Assembly: GCF_036173065.1 (NCBI RefSeq)
Contig: NZ_CP108041.1
Coordinates: forward strand, 4,405,001-4,469,000
Source: Rhodococcus sp. NBC_00297
GTDB lineage: Bacteria > Actinomycetota > Actinomycetes > Mycobacteriales > Mycobacteriaceae
Direction of reading: 5' to 3'
DNA length: 64,000 nucleotides
Shown: positions 1 through 8,593 of the stretch, in pieces
Layout of the letters: the number at the start of each line of letters is the position of its first letter
How positions within the stretch are numbered: the stretch's first letter is position 1
Translations under genes and position numbers: made by a program
The notes under the pieces: generated by a model
Told to the model about the DNA's origin: nothing
Databases searched by the model: none
The model's input: the letters and a program-made list of their open reading frames with translations, nothing else

Positions 1-634
1 CGGCCGCGAGCACCGCGACGAGACCGTCGAGCAGGCCGTCGGCGTCGTCCCACGACCCGGTCGCGAGAACCCGGTCCGTCGCCGACAGTCCGCGCGCTGC
101 GGCGCGGCCCTGTGCATCGGTCAGGACGTCCTGGACGGAGCGACCCTCCAGGGCCGGCCCGGCGCCGACGGGAACGAACTGATCGCCGTGCACGCGAACC
201 GACGTCGCGTAGTCGGTGACTCCGAGGGGGAGGTCGTCGACGGGCCGACCGAACGGGTCGAGCGACAGTGCGGCCACCTCACCGGCGTCGGCGGTCTCCA
301 CACCCGAGGCGGTCACCAGGGCGACCGCCGCGTCCGGATCGGGCCGGAGAGTCACCTCGGCGCCGGCCCACCACGCGCCGAGCAGCACCGAGGCGGTCTG
401 CCAGTGCGCGGGGAGCACGACGCTGACGACGTCGCCGGGCGACACACCGAGCTCGTCTCTGAGGAAGTTGGCCGTCTTCGCGGCCCAGTTGGCCAGAGTC
501 AGCGCGGACAACTCGATGCGCTCACCGGTCGAGTCGTCGTAGTAGGTGATGCGCGGTCCCGCCGCGTCCGCCGCGAGGATTGGTCCGAGAAGCGCGTCCG
601 TGAGCGTCGTGCCACCTGAGGTCATCGACGACAT
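1..634 (-). CDS. TIGR03089 family protein (AMP-binding-like), 3' part cut by window edge
   Basis: Reading the minus strand from an ATG at 634 gives MSSMTSGGTTLTDALL, then a long open frame to the window edge (at least 211 codons) with TYYDD, LANWAAKTANFLRDELG, GDVVSVVLPAHWQT and LLGAWWAGAEV. This is the layout of the actinobacterial TIGR03089 family, which resembles the N-terminal part of acyl-CoA synthetases but has no settled substrate. A second in-frame ATG lies at 625. The gene starts 19 bases after the stop of the LCP gene on the same strand, so the two are probably co-transcribed. In M. tuberculosis the homologue (Rv3268) also lies beside the LCP gene. The C-terminal end lies outside the window. 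Confidence 0.8.
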   Translation of the reverse strand, partial: MSSMTSGGTTLTDALLGPILAADAAGPRITYYDDSTGERIELSALTLANWAAKTANFLRDELGVSPGDVVSVVLPAHWQTASVLLGAWWAGAEVTLRPDPDAAVALVTASGVETADAGEVAALSLDPFGRPVDDLPLGVTDYATSVRVHGDQFVPVGAGPALEGRSVQDVLTDAQGRAAARGLSATDRVLATGSWDDADGLLDGLVAVLAA

Positions 635-652
635 TCTTCCGAACGGGCCCGA

Positions 653-2287
653 TCAGTTGACGCACTGGGGGCCCGTGGACCCGGCGTCGATCGGGTCCGC
701 GGCCGCGGGAGCCGGGGTAGCGGTGTCGCCTGCGGGCGAGACACCGGCCGGAAGTGAGCCCGCCGCCGCGGGAGCGGAGTAGTCGGAGGCCAGCACGACG
801 CGCACGGTCCCGGACGGCAGCGAGTCGTCGGTCTCGGTCCGGTCGGTGCCCACTCGCGCGGCGACGGCCGCCGCGGCGTCACCGTCCGACGACGCGGCGT
901 ACACGGTGGTCCGGTCGACGCTCGCACCCTCGTTGTTGCCGACCTCGCCCGGAACGAAGCCCTCGCCCGACAGAGTGTCGGAGACCGAGGACGCCAGACC
1001 GTCGACGCCGCTGTCGTTCGCGACGTCCACGGTGACACTCGAGGCGTCGATGTCGGGAACGGTGGGCGTCGGCGTCACGCTCTCGGACGGCGCCGCGTCG
1101 CCGATCAGGCCTCGCACCCACGTCTGGACCTCGACGGGGTCGACCGCGACGATCGACTCGCCGTAGTCGGTGACGCCGTTGATGTCCGCGACGGGAATGG
1201 TGTCGAAGGTGACCGCGCCGCCGGCGACGTCCTGCAACTTCGTGGCGAAGTCGAGGACGTCCCAGTCGTCGTCGATGGTGACGGAGCGCTGCACGGCCGA
1301 CCCGAGCTGCCCCAACGTGCCGGGGTTGCTGAGCGTGCGGGCGCTGAGCACCTTGCGGACCAGCGACGCCATGAACACCTGCTGACGGACGATGCGGTCG
1401 AGATCGCCACGGGGGAGATCGTGGCGCTGGCGCACGAAGCTGAGTGCGTCGGCACCCGAGAGCGTCTGCTGCCCGGCCGCGAAGCGCGCGCCCGAGAGGG
1501 GCTCGTCGACCGGCGCGTTCAGACACACGTCGACGCCGCCGACGGCATCGGTGAGCAGGACGAATCCGAGCAGCCCGACCTCGGCGTAGTGATCGACCGT
1601 CACGCCGGTGAGGCCCGCGACGGAGTCGATGAGCGCCTTGCGGCCCGCGAGCGTCGACTCGCTGTCGGCCTCGGCGTCGGGCACCCCGCTCTCGACGAGT
1701 TCGAGGCGCTTCTCCTCCTTGGTGGCTCCGTACGCGGCATTGATCTTGCTGTCGCCGATGCCGGGCACGTTCACGTAGGCGTCGCGCGGGATGGAGATCG
1801 CCGACGCGGACGATCCGTCGTTGGGAACGCGGATCAGAATGATGGTGTCGGTGTTGTTGGCCACCTCGTCGCCGGCGCGGAGCGAGTCGAGCTCGTTCTG
1901 CGAGAGGGCGTTGCCGTGCGCGTCGGTTCTGCTGTCGGTGCCCACGAGCAGGATGTCGACCGCACCGTCGGCCCCGTCGCCGAGATCGAGGTTCGACACC
2001 GTCGCGAGGTTGCTGCGCAGCGAGTCGATGCTCTGCCATGCCACACCCGTCACCAGCAACGCGCCGGCGGAGAACAGTGCGACGGCTATCCGGCCGGCGT
2101 TGGAGTGCCCCGGCGTCCGCGAGGGGCGGTGGCTGGTCGGAGGTCGACGCCCCCGGTCGGAGCGGGTGGAGGAGCGCCGCGCACCCGGTTCCGACTCGCG
2201 AGAATCGGGTCGCCGCTGCGCACCGCGCTGTGTCCGAGGTCTGTACGGATCGCGCGGTGTCCCGGGGCCCGTCACAGAATCCGTCAC
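653..2287 (-). CDS. LCP family (LytR-CpsA-Psr) cell-wall ligase
   Basis: The 544-residue protein has an Arg/Ser/Pro-rich cytoplasmic N-terminus, one membrane segment near residues 66-85 (VALFSAGALLVTGVAW), an extracytoplasmic LCP domain (DILLVGTDSR, then the Arg/Asp-rich SIPRDAYV and the SKINAAYG segment) and a C-terminal LytR_C domain (VTVDVANDSGVDGLA). LCP proteins transfer polymers from lipid carriers to peptidoglycan; in mycobacteria they attach arabinogalactan. That fits the divergent rmlD-wbbL genes, which make and use rhamnose for the linker. I start at GTG 2287, followed by a second GTG at 2275. An ATG further upstream (2347) would nearly abut rmlD and leave no promoter, so I rejected it. 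The divergent spacer to rmlD is about 70 bases. Confidence 0.9.
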   Translation of the reverse strand: MTDSVTGPGTPRDPYRPRTQRGAQRRPDSRESEPGARRSSTRSDRGRRPPTSHRPSRTPGHSNAGRIAVALFSAGALLVTGVAWQSIDSLRSNLATVSNLDLGDGADGAVDILLVGTDSRTDAHGNALSQNELDSLRAGDEVANNTDTIILIRVPNDGSSASAISIPRDAYVNVPGIGDSKINAAYGATKEEKRLELVESGVPDAEADSESTLAGRKALIDSVAGLTGVTVDHYAEVGLLGFVLLTDAVGGVDVCLNAPVDEPLSGARFAAGQQTLSGADALSFVRQRHDLPRGDLDRIVRQQVFMASLVRKVLSARTLSNPGTLGQLGSAVQRSVTIDDDWDVLDFATKLQDVAGGAVTFDTIPVADINGVTDYGESIVAVDPVEVQTWVRGLIGDAAPSESVTPTPTVPDIDASSVTVDVANDSGVDGLASSVSDTLSGEGFVPGEVGNNEGASVDRTTVYAASSDGDAAAAVAARVGTDRTETDDSLPSGTVRVVLASDYSAPAAAGSLPAGVSPAGDTATPAPAAADPIDAGSTGPQCVN

Positions 2288-2356
2288 GATCCCCAGGCTA
2301 ACGGCAGGGTCGCCGTGCTCCGCGCAACCCGCCACGGCGTGCCACACTCTGTCGCT

Positions 2357-3265
2357 GTGACCACCGACGCAGAGCAGAGTTCGGACAGGACGATCGTGGT
2401 GACCGGAGCCGGAGGTCAGCTCGGTCGCCGACTCGTCGACCGCGCGCGGGACGGGTACCGCGGGGCCCGCGTGCTCGGCTTCGGATCAGCCGACCTCGAC
2501 ATCACGGATCCGGAGTCGATCGCCGCCGCCGTCGTGCCGGGCACCGTGGTGATCAACTGCGCAGCGCACACGGCGGTCGACGCGGCGGAGACCGAGGAGG
2601 ACCGCGCCGCACTGCTGAACGAGGTGGGACCGCGCCTGCTCGCCGAGCGGTGCGCCGAGGTCGGTGCAGGTCTCGTGCACGTCTCGACCGACTACGTGTT
2701 CGCCGGAGACGCGCGGACCCCGTACGAACCCGACGATCCCACCGCGCCGGCGACGGCCTACGGGCGCACCAAGCTGGCAGGGGAACGGGCGGTCCTGGAG
2801 GCGTTGCCGTCCGCGACGATCGTGCGGACCGCGTGGGTCTACACCGGCACCGGCTCCGACTTCGTCGCCACGATGCTCCGGCTCGAGGCCGAGCGGGAGA
2901 CCCTCGACGTCGTGAACGACCAGGTGGGTTCGCCGACGTACTCGGGTGATCTCGCGGACGCGCTCCTCGAGGCGGCGACGTCGCCGCGAGCGCTGCCGCA
3001 AATTCTGCACGCCACCAACGCCGGCACGGCGTCCTGGTTCGATCTCGCTCGGGCGACCTTCGAGACCGTGGGCGCCGATCCCGACCGTGTTCACCCGTGC
3101 GGCAGTGATCGCTACGTGCGGCCGGCGCCGCGTCCCGCCTACTCGGTGCTCTCGCCCGCGGCCTGGAAGGGTGCCGGGCTGACCCCGCTGCGGCCCTGGC
3201 GCGACGCCCTGACGGCCGCGCTGGCGGCTCGGGCGGTCGCGGACCCGCCCGGAGCCGCCCAGTAG
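2357..3265 (+). CDS. rmlD: dTDP-4-dehydrorhamnose reductase
   Basis: This enzyme catalyses the last step of dTDP-L-rhamnose synthesis, the NAD(P)H reduction of dTDP-4-keto-rhamnose. The 302-residue protein has the Rossmann motif GAGGQLG at 17-23, the STDYVFAG strand at 110-117 and the short-chain dehydrogenase pair Tyr135/Lys139 in AYGRTK, followed by the RmlD signature DQVGSPTYSGDLA. The length is normal for the family. GTG 2357 is chosen because the frame upstream runs antisense through the LCP gene. It is first in a plus-strand operon with wbbL (1-base gap) and a GDP-mannose pyrophosphorylase. Rhamnose goes into the arabinogalactan linker. Confidence 0.95.
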   Translation: MTTDAEQSSDRTIVVTGAGGQLGRRLVDRARDGYRGARVLGFGSADLDITDPESIAAAVVPGTVVINCAAHTAVDAAETEEDRAALLNEVGPRLLAERCAEVGAGLVHVSTDYVFAGDARTPYEPDDPTAPATAYGRTKLAGERAVLEALPSATIVRTAWVYTGTGSDFVATMLRLEAERETLDVVNDQVGSPTYSGDLADALLEAATSPRALPQILHATNAGTASWFDLARATFETVGADPDRVHPCGSDRYVRPAPRPAYSVLSPAAWKGAGLTPLRPWRDALTAALAARAVADPPGAAQ

Positions 3266-3266
3266 G

Positions 3267-4166
3267 GTGACCGGCGTGAGTGCCCCCCTGGCCGTCGTGA
3301 CGGTGACCTATTCGCCCGGCGAGCACCTCGACGCATTCCTCGAGTCCCTGCGGGATGCGACGACGCGGCCGGTGTCGGTGATTCTCGCGGACAACGGGTC
3401 CACCGACGGCGCGCCCGAGGCGGCCGAGGCCGCATACGACAACGTCCGACTGCTGCGCACCGGAGCGAACATCGGCTACGGCGGCGCCGCCAATCGCGCT
3501 GTCGCCGAGGTGGATCCGGCCACCGAGTTCGTCATGGTCGTCAATCCCGACGTCCAGTTCGGCCCCGGGTCGATCGACGAGCTGCTGGCGGCCGCCGAAC
3601 GGCATCCGCGGGCCGGGTCGCTCGGGCCCCTCATCCTCGAGCCGGACGGTTCGCGCTACCCGTCAGCCCGCCGCGTTCCCGATCTCACGTCCGGGTCGCT
3701 GCACGCACTGCTCGGTTCGGTGTGGCCGTCGAATCCGTGGACGCAGCGCTACCGGCAGGACAACGACGAGGTCAGCGAGCGGTCGGTCGGGTGGCTGTCC
3801 GGCTCGTGTCTGTTGCTGCGCCGTGCCGCGTTCGACTCGGTGGACGGGTTCGATTCCCGGTATTTCATGTACATGGAGGACGTCGATCTCGGAGATCGCC
3901 TCGGACGAGCGGGCTGGACCAACATCTACGTGCCCACGGCCGTCGTGACGCACGCCAAAGGTCATGCCGCGGGGCGTCATCCGGAGTCGATGCTGCCGGC
4001 GCACCACCGCAGCGCCTATCGCTTCCAAGCTGATAGACACCCGCGGAGATGGCAAGCTCCTCTCCGGTGGACGTTGCGCGCCGGACTGGCGTTGCGGTCC
4101 AGGGTGGTCGTGACTGCCGCACTGCGGCAACGCGACGACACGGTGGGGTCAGGTTCGAGCTCGTGA
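3267..4166 (+). CDS. wbbL: Rhamnosyltransferase of the arabinogalactan linker
   Basis: This is a GT2-type glycosyltransferase. The 299-residue protein has the nucleotide-binding ADNGSTDG near residues 41-48, the metal-binding NPDV at 93-96 (a DXD variant), the acceptor-side GWLSGSCLLLRR, and YMEDVDLGDRL carrying the catalytic acid. In mycobacteria WbbL adds rhamnose to decaprenyl-PP-GlcNAc, making the linker between peptidoglycan and galactan, and is essential. The family assignment is strong. The exact acceptor is inferred from the rmlD neighbour, whose stop codon ends one base before this start. A second GTG at 3276 is an equally possible start. Confidence 0.92.
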   Translation: MTGVSAPLAVVTVTYSPGEHLDAFLESLRDATTRPVSVILADNGSTDGAPEAAEAAYDNVRLLRTGANIGYGGAANRAVAEVDPATEFVMVVNPDVQFGPGSIDELLAAAERHPRAGSLGPLILEPDGSRYPSARRVPDLTSGSLHALLGSVWPSNPWTQRYRQDNDEVSERSVGWLSGSCLLLRRAAFDSVDGFDSRYFMYMEDVDLGDRLGRAGWTNIYVPTAVVTHAKGHAAGRHPESMLPAHHRSAYRFQADRHPRRWQAPLRWTLRAGLALRSRVVVTAALRQRDDTVGSGSSS

Positions 4167-4192
4167 GAAGTTTCTGAGAAAGGCGATACGCG

Positions 4193-5269
4193 ATGACTGC
4201 TCCGGCGACCGATGCCGTAGTTCTGGTCGGAGGAAAGGGCACGCGACTGCGTCCGCTCACGCTCTCCGCCCCCAAGCCGATGCTGCCCACGGCAGGTCTG
4301 CCGTTCCTCACCCATCTCCTGGCGCGCATCAAGGACGCCGGGATCGACCACGTCGTACTCGGCACGTCCTTCAAGTCGGAGGTGTTCGAGCAGCACTTCG
4401 GTGACGGCAGCGCACTCGGCCTCGAGCTCGAGTACGTGTTCGAGGAGGAGCCGATGGGCACCGGCGGCGGTATCCGCAACGTCCTGCCCCGGCTCCGCGC
4501 CGACAACGTCATGGTCTTCAACGGTGACGTGCTGGGCGGTACCGATCTGCGCGGCGTGCTCGACACCCACCGCACCACCGAGGCGGACGTCACCCTGCAC
4601 CTCGTCCGCGTCGGTGACCCGCGTGCGTTCGGCTGCGTGCCCACCGACGAGTCCGGCCGCGTCACCGCGTTTCTCGAGAAGACCCAGGATCCGCCGACGG
4701 ACCAGATCAACGCCGGCTGCTACGTGTTCAAGCGGGAGATCATCGAGAAGATCCCGTCCGGTCGTCCGGTGTCCGTCGAGCGTGAGGTGTTCCCCGCACT
4801 GCTGGCCGAGGACAAGCGAGTCTTCGGACACGTCGACGCCGCCTACTGGCGCGACATGGGTACGCCGGAGGACTTCGTGAAGGGCTCCGCCGACCTCGTG
4901 CGCGGAATCGCACCGTCGCCTGCGCTGACGGGGACGCGGGGCGAGTCGCTGGTCCATCCCGGCGCGGGCGTCGCGCCCGGCGCGCTGCTGATCGGCGGCA
5001 CGGTCGTCGGACGCGGCGCCGAGGTGGGAGCGGGCGCCCGTCTCGACGGTGCCGTCCTCTTCGACGGTGCCGTGGTCGAGGCCGGCGCGGTGGTCGAACG
5101 ATCGATCCTCGGATTCGGCGCGCGCATCGGACCGCGGGCACTCGTGCGCGACGCCGTCATCGGCGACGGAGCCAACATCGGCGCGCGGTGCGAGCTGCTC
5201 CGCGGCGCCCGGGTGTGGCCCGGAGTGACGCTGCCCGACGGTGGAGTGCGCTTCTCGACCGACGTCTGA
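4193..5269 (+). CDS. manB: Mannose-1-phosphate guanylyltransferase (GDP-mannose pyrophosphorylase)
   Basis: The protein makes GDP-mannose from mannose-1-phosphate and GTP, the mannose donor for PIMs, lipomannan and glycoproteins. The 358 residues start with the nucleotidyltransferase signature LVGGKGTRLRPLT at 11-23 and the conserved Lys in SAPKPML, then GTGGGIRN and the metal-binding FNGDVLGG. The C-terminal third (about 260-358) is a left-handed beta-helix of hexapeptide repeats rich in GA, GAV and GARIG. It corresponds to M. tuberculosis Rv3264c, often named manB or rmlA2. Specificity for mannose over glucose is inferred from homology and from the pmm/manA genes further along the window. 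Confidence 0.88.
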   Translation: MTAPATDAVVLVGGKGTRLRPLTLSAPKPMLPTAGLPFLTHLLARIKDAGIDHVVLGTSFKSEVFEQHFGDGSALGLELEYVFEEEPMGTGGGIRNVLPRLRADNVMVFNGDVLGGTDLRGVLDTHRTTEADVTLHLVRVGDPRAFGCVPTDESGRVTAFLEKTQDPPTDQINAGCYVFKREIIEKIPSGRPVSVEREVFPALLAEDKRVFGHVDAAYWRDMGTPEDFVKGSADLVRGIAPSPALTGTRGESLVHPGAGVAPGALLIGGTVVGRGAEVGAGARLDGAVLFDGAVVEAGAVVERSILGFGARIGPRALVRDAVIGDGANIGARCELLRGARVWPGVTLPDGGVRFSTDV

Positions 5270-5271
5270 GG

Positions 5272-5322
5272 ATCCAGGGCGTCCGAGAATCCAGGGCGTC
5301 CGAGAATCGAGGGCGCCCGAGG
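5272..5322. repeat. Three 17-bp tandem units between convergent genes
   Basis: Three consecutive 17-base units follow the manB stop. Units one (5272-5288) and two (5289-5305) are identical (ATCCAGGGCGTCCGAGA). Unit three (5306-5322) differs at three positions and contains the palindrome GGGCGCCC. The array fills almost the whole gap to the end of the convergent NUDIX gene. It has no strong hairpin and is probably a replication-slippage product. Confidence 0.9.
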
Positions 5323-5323
5323 C

Positions 5324-5881
5324 TCAGCGAGCCGCCGCGCGGGAGATCATGTCCTGCAACGCGTCTCGTTCGGCGCCCGCCTCCCCGTCGGGGAGGTCGT
5401 CGACGGGCCACCACCGCAGGTCGTTCGACTCCGCGCTGCGGACGATGTGTGCACCGTCCGCAGCGCGTACGACGAAGCGCAGGTCGAGATGGCGCGTCGG
5501 CTCGCCGAGCGAACACGTGATCGGGTGTGTGTGAATGGAGAGCAGCTCCGGCTCGAGAACCAGGTCGTCGATGCCGCTCTCCTCACGCGCCTCGCGGAGT
5601 GCCGCGTCCCGGACGGTCTCGTCGTCGACCTCGCAGTGTCCGCCCAGCTGGAGCCATCGTCCGACCCGCGGGTGCAGCGTCAGGAGCGCGTGGCACCCAC
5701 TCCGATCGAGCACCAGCGCCGACGCGGTGACGTGACCGGCCACGTTCTCGCGGAGACAGCCACGCGGCGCACTGTCGAGGAACGCCAGCATCGTGTGGCG
5801 CATCGAGTCGTCGTGCGGCTCGATGGTCGACCAGGAACGGAGCAGTTCTCTCGCGGACTCGTGGAGGCTCTCGGCGCTCAC
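5324..5881 (-). CDS. NUDIX hydrolase, third gene of the F420 operon
   Basis: The 185-residue protein carries a recognisable NUDIX box, LGGHCEVDDETV followed by LREAREESGI, with the metal-binding REAREE core intact. The glycine that normally opens the box is shifted to GGH, as in several actinobacterial subfamilies. The N-terminal 40 residues form a helical extension (SAESLHESARELL). NUDIX enzymes hydrolyse nucleoside diphosphates linked to another moiety; the substrate here is unknown. The GTG start at 5881 lies 10 bases after the fbiB stop, so it should be translated from the fbiA-fbiB message. That suggests, without proving, a role in cleaning up or recycling a guanylated or flavin-like intermediate. 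Confidence 0.85.
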   Translation of the reverse strand: MSAESLHESARELLRSWSTIEPHDDSMRHTMLAFLDSAPRGCLRENVAGHVTASALVLDRSGCHALLTLHPRVGRWLQLGGHCEVDDETVRDAALREAREESGIDDLVLEPELLSIHTHPITCSLGEPTRHLDLRFVVRAADGAHIVRSAESNDLRWWPVDDLPDGEAGAERDALQDMISRAAAR

Positions 5882-5891
5882 AAACGGTTCC

Positions 5892-7250
5892 TCACAGTTC
5901 TCGGAACGCGGAGCCGGGCGGCGTCGGCGCGCGAGGCGACAGGGGAGTGAGCGGGTGCCCGACGGCGACGGCCCCGACGGGATGCCAGTCGGCGGGCAGA
6001 TCGAGCGTCTCGCGCACGGTGTCGGCGGCGAAGATGGTCGACCCGACCCAGCAACTGCCGAGGCCGCGCGCCGCGAGGGACACCAGGAACGCCTGTACCG
6101 ACGCGCCCGCCGCCACCGTGAACATGACGGTCTCCGCGGACTGCCGTTCCGCGTCCGGATAGTCGTGCGCCTCGTCGAGCACCGCGAACGCCAGAATCAG
6201 TTCCGGCGCGGTGCGCAGCAGATCACCGCGTGCCAGACGGGCCTCGATCGAGTCCGCGGTCCGTCCGTCTCGTTCGAGATCGGCGCGCCACCGCGTTGCC
6301 ATCGCATCGAGCAGTGCGGTGCGCACCGCCGACGTCCGGACGGCGACATAGCGCATCGGGTGAGAGTGATGGGGAGCCGGCGCGGTGACGGCGTCCGCCA
6401 CGGCGGCCTCGACGACGGCGGGATCGACCGGGGCCGAGTCGAACTCGCGTACCGAGCGACGGGCGGGTACCGCGCCGAGCGCACCTCGTCGCAGCGCCTC
6501 CTGCGTTCCCAACCAGAAGAGGTCGTCCTCGCCCGGACGCACCAGATCGCGGGCGGAGGAGCCATCGTCGGCGTAGTGCAGACCCCGGACCACGGCGACG
6601 GGAACCGAGCCGAGCTTGCCCTTCACCAGATCCCCAGCGGACGCCAGCTCGTCCGCGAGCGCGACCTCGGTGACCATCAGCTCGTTGCCCTGCGCGTCGC
6701 GACCACCGGCGTACGCGTGCAGGACGGGCAACCCGGCCGATCCGATCGCGTTGTCCGTCTGGCCGTTCCGCCACGCGCGGCCCATCGTGTCGGTGACGAC
6801 GACGGCGACGGCCACGCCCAGCGAACGGAATACACCGTCGCGCAGTGCCCGGGCGGACGCGTCGGGATCCTCGGGGAGCAGGGCCAACTCGTCCGTCGAC
6901 ACGTTGGATCCGTCGATGCCGGACGCGGCCTGCACGATGCCGAGGCGGTTCTCGGTGATGAGCGTGCGACCGCGCTGGGCGAGGACGCGCACGGCCTCCT
7001 GCTCGACGAGGATGCGGCGCAGTGCGTCCCGCGCCTCCGGGTCGGTCGGCGCGGTCACCAGGCGTCCCTCGACCTTGGAGACGATCTTGCTCGTGACCAC
7101 CAGGACATCGCCGTCGGCGAGCCACGGTGCTGCCGTGGCGACTGCTGCCACCAGGTCGTCGCCCGGCCGGAACTCGGGGAGTCCCGCGACGGGAATCACC
7201 TCGATCGAACCGCCCGGTGCATGATCGCCGGGACCGTCGGATCGGGTCAC
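5892..7250 (-). CDS. fbiB: Coenzyme F420 gamma-glutamyl ligase / dehydro-F420 reductase, bifunctional
   Basis: The 452-residue protein has two domains. The N-terminal 245 residues are the F420-0:gamma-glutamyl ligase (CofE) fold, with [33 protein letters not shown] and [12 protein letters not shown]. The C-terminal part (about 255-452) is an FMN nitroreductase-like domain ([27 protein letters not shown]) that in FbiB reduces dehydro-F420-0. The full-length fusion is typical of actinobacteria. The GTG start at 7250 overlaps the fbiA stop by four bases (GTGA), implying translational coupling. The longer upstream frame runs in another frame through fbiA and is not coding. Confidence 0.95.
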   Translation of the reverse strand: MTRSDGPGDHAPGGSIEVIPVAGLPEFRPGDDLVAAVATAAPWLADGDVLVVTSKIVSKVEGRLVTAPTDPEARDALRRILVEQEAVRVLAQRGRTLITENRLGIVQAASGIDGSNVSTDELALLPEDPDASARALRDGVFRSLGVAVAVVVTDTMGRAWRNGQTDNAIGSAGLPVLHAYAGGRDAQGNELMVTEVALADELASAGDLVKGKLGSVPVAVVRGLHYADDGSSARDLVRPGEDDLFWLGTQEALRRGALGAVPARRSVREFDSAPVDPAVVEAAVADAVTAPAPHHSHPMRYVAVRTSAVRTALLDAMATRWRADLERDGRTADSIEARLARGDLLRTAPELILAFAVLDEAHDYPDAERQSAETVMFTVAAGASVQAFLVSLAARGLGSCWVGSTIFAADTVRETLDLPADWHPVGAVAVGHPLTPLSPRAPTPPGSAFREL

Positions 7251-8203
7251 AGGACGCCCGCTGCCTCGAGCGCGGCGCGCGCCATCCGTGCGGTCACCGC
7301 GGGCTCGGTCATGAGCAGAGGTACCGCGCGCACGTCCACGCCGGGAACGTCGGCGGTGTCGGTCTCGTGGATCAGCCAGGCGTCGAGGATGCCCGCCGCC
7401 GAGCGGGCGCCGTAGTGGCGGCCGATGGCCTCGGCCGTCGTCTCCACACCGATGACGGACAGGCACTCGTCGGCCATGCCGCGCAACGGCTTGCCGTCGA
7501 TGACGGGGGAGAGCCCGACGACCTTCGCGGGTGTGGTGCGCAGTGCGGAGCGGATGCCGGGCACCGCCAGGACGGCGCCGATGCTGACCACCGGGTTGGA
7601 CGGTGCGAGCAGTACCGCGTCCGCGGTCTCGATCGCCTCGACGACGCCGTCCGCCGGGGTCGCCTTGTCCGCTCCGACGTACGCGAAACTGTGAGTCGTC
7701 ACAGCAGCGCGGTAGCGCACCCACCACTCCTGGAAATGAACGGCCTTGTCGGTGCCGTCGTCGGGATCGGTGATCACCACGTGGGTCTCGCTGCGGTCGT
7801 CCGTGACGGGCAGCAGGCGGACACCCGGAGACCACCTGTCGCACAGGGCCTCCACGACTGCGGACAGCGGGTACCCGGTGCGGAGCATGCGCGTCCGGAT
7901 CAGATGCGTCGCGATGTCGCGGTCCCCGAGCCCGAACCAGTCCGGGTGGGCCCCGTACGCCGCGAGTTCTTCCTTGACGCTCCACGTCTCGTCGCGTCGA
8001 CCCCAGCCGCGCTCGGTGTCGATGCCGTCGCCGAGCGTGTACATGCAGGTGTCGAGGTCGGGTGTGATGCGCAGGCCGTGCATCCAGACGTCGTCACCGA
8101 CGTTCACCACGGCCGTGACGTCGCCGTCCGGCCCCAGCAGTTCTCGAACCCCCTGGAGGAACCGCGCGCCACCGACGCCGCCCACCACCACAGTCACCTT
8201 CAT
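7247..8203 (-). CDS. fbiA: F420 biosynthesis 2-phospho-L-lactate/PEP transferase (CofD family)
   Basis: FbiA joins the phospho-carboxylate part of a guanylated intermediate to the deazaflavin Fo, giving (dehydro-)F420-0. The 318 residues begin [18 protein letters not shown], with the GGVGGAR loop at 8-14, followed by NVGDD, the [11 protein letters not shown] segment and [11 protein letters not shown] near the GDP site. ATG 8203 is chosen; the frame extends further upstream but that part has no family similarity. It is the first gene of a minus-strand operon with fbiB and a NUDIX gene, and is divergent from whiB2, the same arrangement as in mycobacteria. Fo synthase (fbiC) is not in the window. 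Confidence 0.95.
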   Translation of the reverse strand: MKVTVVVGGVGGARFLQGVRELLGPDGDVTAVVNVGDDVWMHGLRITPDLDTCMYTLGDGIDTERGWGRRDETWSVKEELAAYGAHPDWFGLGDRDIATHLIRTRMLRTGYPLSAVVEALCDRWSPGVRLLPVTDDRSETHVVITDPDDGTDKAVHFQEWWVRYRAAVTTHSFAYVGADKATPADGVVEAIETADAVLLAPSNPVVSIGAVLAVPGIRSALRTTPAKVVGLSPVIDGKPLRGMADECLSVIGVETTAEAIGRHYGARSAAGILDAWLIHETDTADVPGVDVRAVPLLMTEPAVTARMARAALEAAGVL

Positions 8204-8344
8204 GACCCTCGACCCTAGGCGGTCGCCGTCGGCGCGATCGGGCCGGTGGGCGCGAACCACGGCGTGTCCGACGCGAAACACCGGGGAAGTCTCGCCTTCC
8301 GGGAAAACCGGAGATCGGATGGTATTGCAAATCGAGCGGTCCGC

Positions 8345-8374
8345 TTGACCGCGACACACCGCGGCGTGTCTAAT
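8345..8374 (+). promoter_or_regulatory. Candidate whiB2 promoter
   Basis: TTGACC (five of six to the -35 consensus) is separated by 18 bases from TCTAAT (five of six to the -10 consensus). It points to whiB2 and would start transcription near 8380, upstream of the SOS-like box. It is inferred from sequence only. Confidence 0.45.
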
Positions 8375-8417
8375 CACAGTCATGTCATTAACGGTTCGAA
8401 CAGCGGAATCGCTTGTA

Positions 8418-8443
8418 GCGAACCACCGTTCGAACACGTGTTC
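8418..8443. promoter_or_regulatory. SOS-type (LexA/DinR) box abutting a 12-bp palindrome upstream of whiB2
   Basis: Positions 8419-8432 read CGAACCACCGTTCG, a perfect match to the Gram-positive LexA/DinR core CGAAC-N4-GTTCG. The mycobacterial form TCGAAC-N4-GTTCGA is matched except for one flanking base. It shares bases with the perfect 12-base palindrome GAACACGTGTTC at 8432-8443. Another GTTCGAAC sits 34 bases upstream. Lying downstream of the candidate promoter, it would act as a roadblock-type operator. Confidence 0.5.
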
Positions 8444-8593
8444 CCATGAGTCGACACGAGTTCGCGCGCTGCGTTCCGCAGCGTCACGTCCCATGGTTAC
8501 ACGAGGCTTCGCTCTTCGATCCGGCTTCGCGGTCGATCATCGACACAAGTGACCGACAACAACTGCGCTCGAACAGGTGAGGAGGCGGACGTG

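Larger units (their letters stand above)
8204..8593. other. 390-base divergent control region between fbiA and whiB2
   Basis: No gene is supported here. The right half holds a plausible sigma-70 promoter (TTGACC at 8345-8350, 18-base spacer, TCTAAT at 8369-8374) reading toward whiB2, which would give a leader of over 200 bases. Downstream of it lie two copies of the palindrome GTTCGAAC (8394-8401 and 8428-8435), an SOS-type box and a 12-base palindrome, listed separately. The left part near 8204-8300 must contain the fbiA promoter, but I cannot place it. Confidence 0.6.

Noticed and set aside
1421..2356. Long N-terminal extension of rmlD
   Set aside because: The frame is open but lies entirely antisense to the LCP gene, and the RmlD family begins at the GAGGQLG segment.
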